DNA of 64,000 bases from Pseudomonas ceruminis (GTDB lineage: Bacteria > Pseudomonadota > Gammaproteobacteria > Pseudomonadales > Pseudomonadaceae): assembly GCF_021602025.1 (NCBI RefSeq), contig NZ_BQHW01000009.1:62001-126000 (forward strand). The letters are read 5' to 3'. The notes under the pieces are model-generated. The model searched no databases. It was not told the origin of the DNA and worked only from the letters and a program-made list of their open reading frames with translations. Below are positions 59,857-64,000 of this stretch, in pieces. Made by a program: the position numbers and the translations under genes. Position 1 is the first letter of the stretch. Every line of letters begins with the position of its first letter.

Positions 59857-60564
59857 TCAGGCCTTGGCGGTAGTGCTGGCGGCCTTGCTGCGCGGGCGCA
59901 GCTGCGCCGATGCCATGGCCGCGTCGGTGACGCCACTGTCGGCGCGCATGCCGGCAGCCAGGAACGGCACCATCAGGCGCATCACCTGCTCGATCGAGGT
60001 ATTGATGCCAAAATCGGTTTCGGCGATGGCGCGCAACGCCTTGATCCCGGACATGCTGAAAGCCGCAGCACCCAGCATGAAATGCACCCGCCAGAACAGC
60101 TCGAGCGGCGGGATCCGCGGCGCGGCCTCGTTGACCAGCAGCATGTAGCGGCGGAACACCTTGCCGTACATGTCTTCCAGGTAGCGACGCAGGTGCCCCT
60201 GGCTCTGGCTGAAGGCAAGGCCCAGCAGGCGCATGAAAATGGACAGATCGTTATTGCTGCGCGGCTGCACCACCAATGCCTGCTCCACAAGCATTTCCAG
60301 CAGTTCTTCGAGGCTGGGCTTTTGCTCAGGCTTGGCCTGACGCCGCTCCAGCTCACGCTCCAGGCTGGCACAGAACGGCCCGAGGAAACGCGAGAACACG
60401 GCCTGGATCAAGGCCTTCTTGGAGCCGAAATGGTAGTTAACCGCCGCCAGGTTGACCCCGGCCTTGCTGGTAATCAGGCGCAACGAGGTTTCGGCGAACC
60501 CCCTCTCCGCGAACAACTGCTCGGCAGCATCGAGAATGCGTTCAACGGTTTCCGATTGGGCCAT
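59857..60564 (-). CDS. psrA: TetR-family regulator PsrA
   Basis: A 235-residue TetR protein: HTH TSLRLITSKAGVNLAAVNYH, then a ligand-binding domain. PsrA binds long-chain fatty acids, represses itself and beta-oxidation genes, and activates rpoS in Pseudomonas. Gene order lexA / psrA / nagZ agrees with P. aeruginosa. ATG at 60564 with GGAG upstream; a tandem PsrA operator lies 20 bases before it. Confidence 0.94.
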   Translation of the reverse strand: MAQSETVERILDAAEQLFAERGFAETSLRLITSKAGVNLAAVNYHFGSKKALIQAVFSRFLGPFCASLERELERRQAKPEQKPSLEELLEMLVEQALVVQPRSNNDLSIFMRLLGLAFSQSQGHLRRYLEDMYGKVFRRYMLLVNEAAPRIPPLELFWRVHFMLGAAAFSMSGIKALRAIAETDFGINTSIEQVMRLMVPFLAAGMRADSGVTDAAMASAQLRPRSKAASTTAKA

Positions 60565-60583
60565 GACTACTCCGCCAGACTGA

Positions 60584-60610
60584 CAAACAAGTGTTTGAAA
60601 CATACGTTTC
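60584..60610. promoter_or_regulatory. Tandem PsrA operator
   Basis: CAAACAAGTGTTTG (60584-60597) and GAAACATACGTTTC (60597-60610) both fit the known PsrA motif G/CAAAC-N4-GTTTG/C and share one base. They stand directly before psrA, indicating autoregulation. Confidence 0.88.
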
Positions 60611-60740
60611 AGCCCTGCGGATGTCAAGGCTCGGTGACCGGGCGGTCGTCATTAAAAAGCCCTTGGTTGCACGCTGCAAGCGACATGATCGTTGGCCAGG
60701 CAGTTTTTCTTGCAGCTTGGCGCTTGCAGCTCATCCAGCA

Positions 60741-60756
60741 CTGTATATAATCCCAG
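60741..60756. promoter_or_regulatory. LexA box 1 upstream of lexA
   Basis: CTGTATATAATCCCAG fits CTG-N10-CAG and contains the SOS core TATATAA. Confidence 0.9.
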
Positions 60757-60759
60757 TCA

Positions 60760-60775
60760 CTGTATAAAAAGACAG
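60760..60775. promoter_or_regulatory. LexA box 2 upstream of lexA
   Basis: CTGTATAAAAAGACAG fits CTG-N10-CAG, 3 bases after box 1 and 10 bases before the lexA ATG. Paired boxes allow tight autoregulation of lexA-sulA. Confidence 0.92.
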
Positions 60776-60785
60776 AGCGCCCGCC

Positions 60786-61394
60786 ATGTTGAAACTGACG
60801 CCACGCCAAGCCGAAATCCTGGCCTTCATCAAACGCTGCCTTGAAGACAACGGCTTCCCGCCGACACGCGCGGAGATCGCTCAGGAGCTGGGCTTCAAAT
60901 CGCCCAACGCCGCCGAGGAGCATCTCAAGGCCCTTGCGCGCAAAGGTGCCATTGAAATGACCCCGGGCGCCTCCCGTGGCATTCGCATCCCAGGCGTCGA
61001 AGCCAAGACCGAAGAAAGCGGGTTGCCCATCATCGGCCGGGTCGCTGCCGGTGCACCGATTCTCGCCGAACAGCACATCGAGCAATCCTGCAACATCAAC
61101 CCAGCCTTTTTCCACCCACGCGCCGACTATCTGCTGCGCGTACACGGCATGAGCATGAAGGACGTCGGCATCTTCGACGGCGATCTGTTGGCCGTGCACA
61201 CCTGCCGCGAGGCCCGCAACGGCCAGATCGTCGTCGCCCGTATCGGTGATGAAGTCACCGTCAAGCGCTTCAAGCGCGAAGGCAGCAAGGTCTGGCTCAT
61301 CGCCGAAAACCCAGAGTTCGCCCCTATCGAAGTCGACCTGAAAGAACAGGAGCTGGTGATCGAGGGTTTGAGTGTCGGCGTAATTCGTCGCTGA
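60786..61394 (+). CDS. lexA: SOS repressor LexA
   Basis: A 202-residue LexA: winged HTH ([20 protein letters not shown]), self-cleavage site A88-G89 in GRVAAGAP, catalytic S123 (HGMSMKD) and K160 (VTVKRFK). Length equals E. coli LexA. First gene of the lexA-sulA operon under two LexA boxes. Likely also the repressor acting on the box at 20751. Confidence 0.97.
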   Translation: MLKLTPRQAEILAFIKRCLEDNGFPPTRAEIAQELGFKSPNAAEEHLKALARKGAIEMTPGASRGIRIPGVEAKTEESGLPIIGRVAAGAPILAEQHIEQSCNINPAFFHPRADYLLRVHGMSMKDVGIFDGDLLAVHTCREARNGQIVVARIGDEVTVKRFKREGSKVWLIAENPEFAPIEVDLKEQELVIEGLSVGVIRR

Positions 61395-61407
61395 TCCAGG
61401 AGGCGTC

Positions 61408-61884
61408 ATGCAACAGTTCATCCAAGCACATCAGCAGGTTCAGCTTCCACTGTTCGAAGCCTTTCTCGCCCAGCCGGTATTGCCGGGCCTGAAAGCCAGC
61501 GAACAGGCACGCAAAAGCAGCCAACCAGACCTGTTCAGTGAACTGTCCCTGCGTGGCGCACCCGAGCACTGCCAGAGTTTGCTGGCACCCGTTTTGCGCG
61601 AGTTGAGCGAAGAGCAGGAAGCACGCTGGCTTACCCTGATCGCACCGCCTCCCAGCCTGACCCAGGCCTGGCTGCGCGACGCTGGCCTCAACCGCGAGCG
61701 CATCCTGCTGCTGCAGCCTGGCGGCAACCAAAGCGCCCTGCAACTGGCCTGCGAGGCATTGCGCCTTGGGCGCAGCCACACGGTGGTCAGCTGGCTTGGC
61801 AGCGTCAATGCCACCGCACGTCAGCAACTGGTACGCGCAGCCAGTGCCGGAAACGCACAAAGCCTGAACATCCGCCTCGGCTGA
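61408..61884 (+). CDS. sulA: Cell-division inhibitor SulA
   Basis: A 158-residue SulA-family protein (LVAPVLRELSEEQEARWLTL-like middle, LAPPPSLTQAW-like loop, LRLGRSHTVVSWLG). It blocks FtsZ polymerisation during SOS. It follows lexA by 13 bases, the usual Pseudomonas layout. Confidence 0.93.
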   Translation: MQQFIQAHQQVQLPLFEAFLAQPVLPGLKASEQARKSSQPDLFSELSLRGAPEHCQSLLAPVLRELSEEQEARWLTLIAPPPSLTQAWLRDAGLNRERILLLQPGGNQSALQLACEALRLGRSHTVVSWLGSVNATARQQLVRAASAGNAQSLNIRLG

Positions 61885-61896
61885 TGTTCAGGCTTT
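61859..61896 (+). terminator. Terminator overlapping the sulA stop
   Basis: AAAGCCTGAACATC and GATGTTCAGGCTTT are perfect 14-base arms; the sulA TGA lies at the start of the second arm. Confidence 0.75.
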
Positions 61897-61917
61897 GCCT
61901 GTCATAAAACCTGATGC

Positions 61918-62151
61918 TCAGTGCAGTACGCGTGGCCCTTCGTCGCGCTCAAGCTCGCCATCCATCAAACGGCCGGCCATCTGCACACCCACACTCAGCA
62001 TGGCCTTGGCCACTTCAACATGTTGCCCCTGCAGGAACGCCTTGGCATCTTCCGAGAAATCCAGGGTTACCAGGGAGCCTTCGTCCTCGGCGCGACGCAA
62101 CTCGATTCGGCCATCAGGCAACTCGACAATTTCTAGAAAAGACGTAGACAT
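61918..62151 (-). CDS. Hypothetical small protein
   Basis: A 77-residue acidic protein (STSFLEIVELPDGRIELRRA, VTLDFSEDAKAFLQGQHVEV, AKAMLSVGVQMAGRLMDGEL). Conserved at this place in Pseudomonas as far as I recall, without known function. ATG at 62151. Confidence 0.8.
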   Translation of the reverse strand: MSTSFLEIVELPDGRIELRRAEDEGSLVTLDFSEDAKAFLQGQHVEVAKAMLSVGVQMAGRLMDGELERDEGPRVLH

Positions 62152-62201
62152 ATAGGGCTGTTCTCCACGAAAGGCCGGTATTGTACCAGCCACAGCGGGT
62201 A

Positions 62202-62717
62202 TCAGCACTCACTCAACGCGTCACGGAAACGTCTCACCAAACCTTTGAGGTTGTGGCGCCAGCTTTCCAGCTCGTCCCGTGACAGCGCAGGCTGCTCGGG
62301 CTCGTCGAGGTTGATGGCCTGAATAAGCGGCTGGGTGACGTCACCTTTTGGGGCTTTTTTCGCGACCGGTGGTCGGAACAATTCGGCATAAGCGCCCAAC
62401 AGTTGCGCCAACCAGGTTTCGCGTTGCCTGGCCAATTCCAGCAGCTCCGCCACTTCGGGAATGGCAATGCCATTGAGGGCATCGTCGGCAAGCGCTTGCT
62501 CGACAGTAGCCGCCACTGGCAGGCGATAGAACCCGCCAATCTCATGGCATAACCCCAACAGCGCACCGTACAGGTGGAACAACGCCGATTCGCGCTCAGC
62601 CTGGACCAGGCCCTGAGCATTCATGGCCTGACTGTCCTCAGCCTTGGCCATGGACTCGAGGGCAAGGCCAGCGAAGAAGAGTTTCTGGTTAGTGCGGGTG
62701 TAGAGTTCCTGGGCCAT
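62202..62717 (-). CDS. DUF6586-like hypothetical protein
   Basis: A 171-residue helical protein starting MAQELYTRTNQKLFFAGLAL, with ALFHLYGALLGLCHEIGGFY in the middle. It matches the Pseudomonas protein between topA and sulA, function unknown. GGGAGG about 9 bases upstream of the ATG at 62717 sets the start. Confidence 0.82.
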   Translation of the reverse strand: MAQELYTRTNQKLFFAGLALESMAKAEDSQAMNAQGLVQAERESALFHLYGALLGLCHEIGGFYRLPVAATVEQALADDALNGIAIPEVAELLELARQRETWLAQLLGAYAELFRPPVAKKAPKGDVTQPLIQAINLDEPEQPALSRDELESWRHNLKGLVRRFRDALSEC

Positions 62718-62827
62718 CTTGAGTGGCCTCCCTAAGGCTGCAAGGCGAATACCTGCAGTTTCAGGGATCAGGGTGTACTTGTCACCCATGAAATAGGGCC
62801 GCATAGCGGCCCCATTCAATTGCACGA

Positions 62828-64000
62828 TCAGCGCTTGTCTTCAACCTTCCAGGCATTGCCGTCGTAAAACGCCTTCCAGCCGGTCGGCTTACCATCGACC
62901 TCGGACTGCACGTACTGCTCCTTGGTCTTGCGGCTGTAGCGGATCACCGCCGGGCGGCCCTCCGGGTCTTTGGGCGGCGCATCGCACAGGAAATGATATT
63001 TCGGGTCGATCTCGTGCTTGTGCGGCAGAATTTCCAGCACCAACGGCGCACGCGTCTCGCGGTTCTTGGGGAACTGGCTGGCAGCCAGGAACAGCCCCGA
63101 AGCACCATCGCGCAGCACGTAGGTATCGTCGACCTTCTCGCACTTGAGTTCCGGCATGTCCACCTTGTCCATCTTCGGTGGCGCCGCCTCACCGCTCTTG
63201 AGCAGTTTTCGGGTGTTTTTACAGGCCGGGTTGGTACAGCCGAAGAACTTGCCGAAACGGCCCGTCTTAAGCTGCATCTCGCTGCCGCACTTGTCGCACT
63301 CCAGGCTCGGACCTTCATAACCTTTGATGCGATAGTTGCCCTCTTCGATCTCGTAACCGGCGCAATCGGGGTTGTTACCGCAGATATGCAGCTTGTGCTT
63401 CTCGTCGAGCAGGTAAGCGTCCATCGCGGTGGCGCAGATCGGGCAGCGGTGCTTGCCCAAAAGAACGCGCGATTCCGACTCACCTTCGTCGTCCGCCGCA
63501 ATTTCATCGCCCGGCACCAGGTTCACGGTGGCCTTGCAACGCTCTTTGGGCGGTAGGCTGTAGCCGGAGCAACCCAGGAACACGCCCGTGGAGGCGGTGC
63601 GGATCATCATCGGGCGCCCGCATTCCTTGCACGGAATATTGGTCATGGTCGGCTGGTTGGCGCGCATGCCGTGTTCAGCGGATTCGGCAGTCAGCAGTTT
63701 CTTGCTGAAGTCACCGTAGAACTCGTCAAGAACGTTCTTCCAGTCACGCTCGCCCTGGGCCACGTCATCGAGGTTCTCCTCCATGCCGGCAGTAAAACCG
63801 TAGTCCATCAGGTTGGCGAAGCTTTCCGACAGGCGCTCGGTCACGATGTCGCCCATTTTTTCGGAATAGAAACGGCGGTTATGCAGGGTCACATAGCCAC
63901 GATCCTGAATGGTGGAAATGATGGCCGCGTAGGTCGACGGGCGACCGATACCGCGTTTTTCCATTTCCTTGACCAGACTGGCTTCGGTGAAGCGCGCCGG
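62828..64000 (-). CDS. topA: DNA topoisomerase I (C-terminal part, runs off right edge)
   Basis: 390 codons of Top[21 protein letters not shown] and [17 protein letters not shown] belong to the core near its end; then come topoisomerase zinc fingers ([55 protein letters not shown]) and a C-terminal TopoI_C extension. It relaxes negative supercoils. The N-terminal domain and active Tyr are beyond the window. Confidence 0.96.
   Translation of the reverse strand, partial: PARFTEASLVKEMEKRGIGRPSTYAAIISTIQDRGYVTLHNRRFYSEKMGDIVTERLSESFANLMDYGFTAGMEENLDDVAQGERDWKNVLDEFYGDFSKKLLTAESAEHGMRANQPTMTNIPCKECGRPMMIRTASTGVFLGCSGYSLPPKERCKATVNLVPGDEIAADDEGESESRVLLGKHRCPICATAMDAYLLDEKHKLHICGNNPDCAGYEIEEGNYRIKGYEGPSLECDKCGSEMQLKTGRFGKFFGCTNPACKNTRKLLKSGEAAPPKMDKVDMPELKCEKVDDTYVLRDGASGLFLAASQFPKNRETRAPLVLEILPHKHEIDPKYHFLCDAPPKDPEGRPAVIRYSRKTKEQYVQSEVDGKPTGWKAFYDGNAWKVEDKR

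Overview
The window comes from a Pseudomonas chromosome, almost certainly of the P. putida group. The right half carries a typical Pseudomonas core gene order: dusA, tal, rssC-rssB, cinQ-cinA/cinR-cinS (copper responsive, with queF as cinQ), lolCDE, sthA, a long GAPDH, mfd, nagZ, psrA, lexA-sulA and topA. REP elements typical of this group (such as the 25-base inverted pair at 23995-24093) are scattered between genes. I saw no rRNA, tRNA or CRISPR array.

The left half (1 to about 30 kb) is accessory DNA. Two complete four-gene modules, each with three consecutive tyrosine recombinases plus a small HTH/coiled-coil protein, lie on the minus strand at 4616-10109 and 15034-20077. This layout matches the ginABCD operons of GInt-type genomic islands (also called integron-like elements; distantly like Tn554 tnpABC). 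Both islands sit inside one gene, rulB (umuC-like, the Y-family polymerase of the rulAB operon). RulB residues 1-39 are at 20.2-20.3 kb next to intact rulA. The next ~68 residues are at 10.19-10.39 kb. The rest is not in the window. Island 2 (10395-20196) is bounded by a 7-bp direct repeat and imperfect terminal inverted repeats, and its cargo is a mercury-resistance locus (merR / merTPCA plus a membrane protein). Island 1 starts where the catalytic YSIDE motif of RulB is cut and carries a large zinc-hook ATPase with an apparent PrrC/RloC-type anticodon-nuclease triad, a probable phage-defence cargo. Its far end is not identified; a SulP transporter runs off the left edge. A fossil ginD C-terminus in the opposite orientation near the left end of island 2 points to a third, lost island.

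From 20.8 to 30 kb is a mixed accessory segment: an SOS-linked SRAP/YedK gene sharing a LexA box with rulA, two coupled GNAT acetyltransferases, a DUF4440 protein, a solitary short tyrosine recombinase, a quinone reductase/LysR/EamA-type cluster, a flavodoxin-fold quinone reductase, and an AT-rich membrane protein of unknown role. It ends at a truncated integrase of the dusA-targeting kind placed 15 bp before dusA, so this junction was itself once an island insertion site.

From dusA to the right edge the sequence is ordinary core chromosome: tRNA modification, pentose phosphate pathway, RpoS-linked signalling (RssB/RssC, PsrA), copper response, lipoprotein export, transhydrogenase, transcription-coupled repair, peptidoglycan recycling and the LexA/SulA SOS unit. 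Several control sites are readable: the 19-bp-spaced MerR promoter, three LexA boxes, a tandem PsrA operator and several hairpin terminators.
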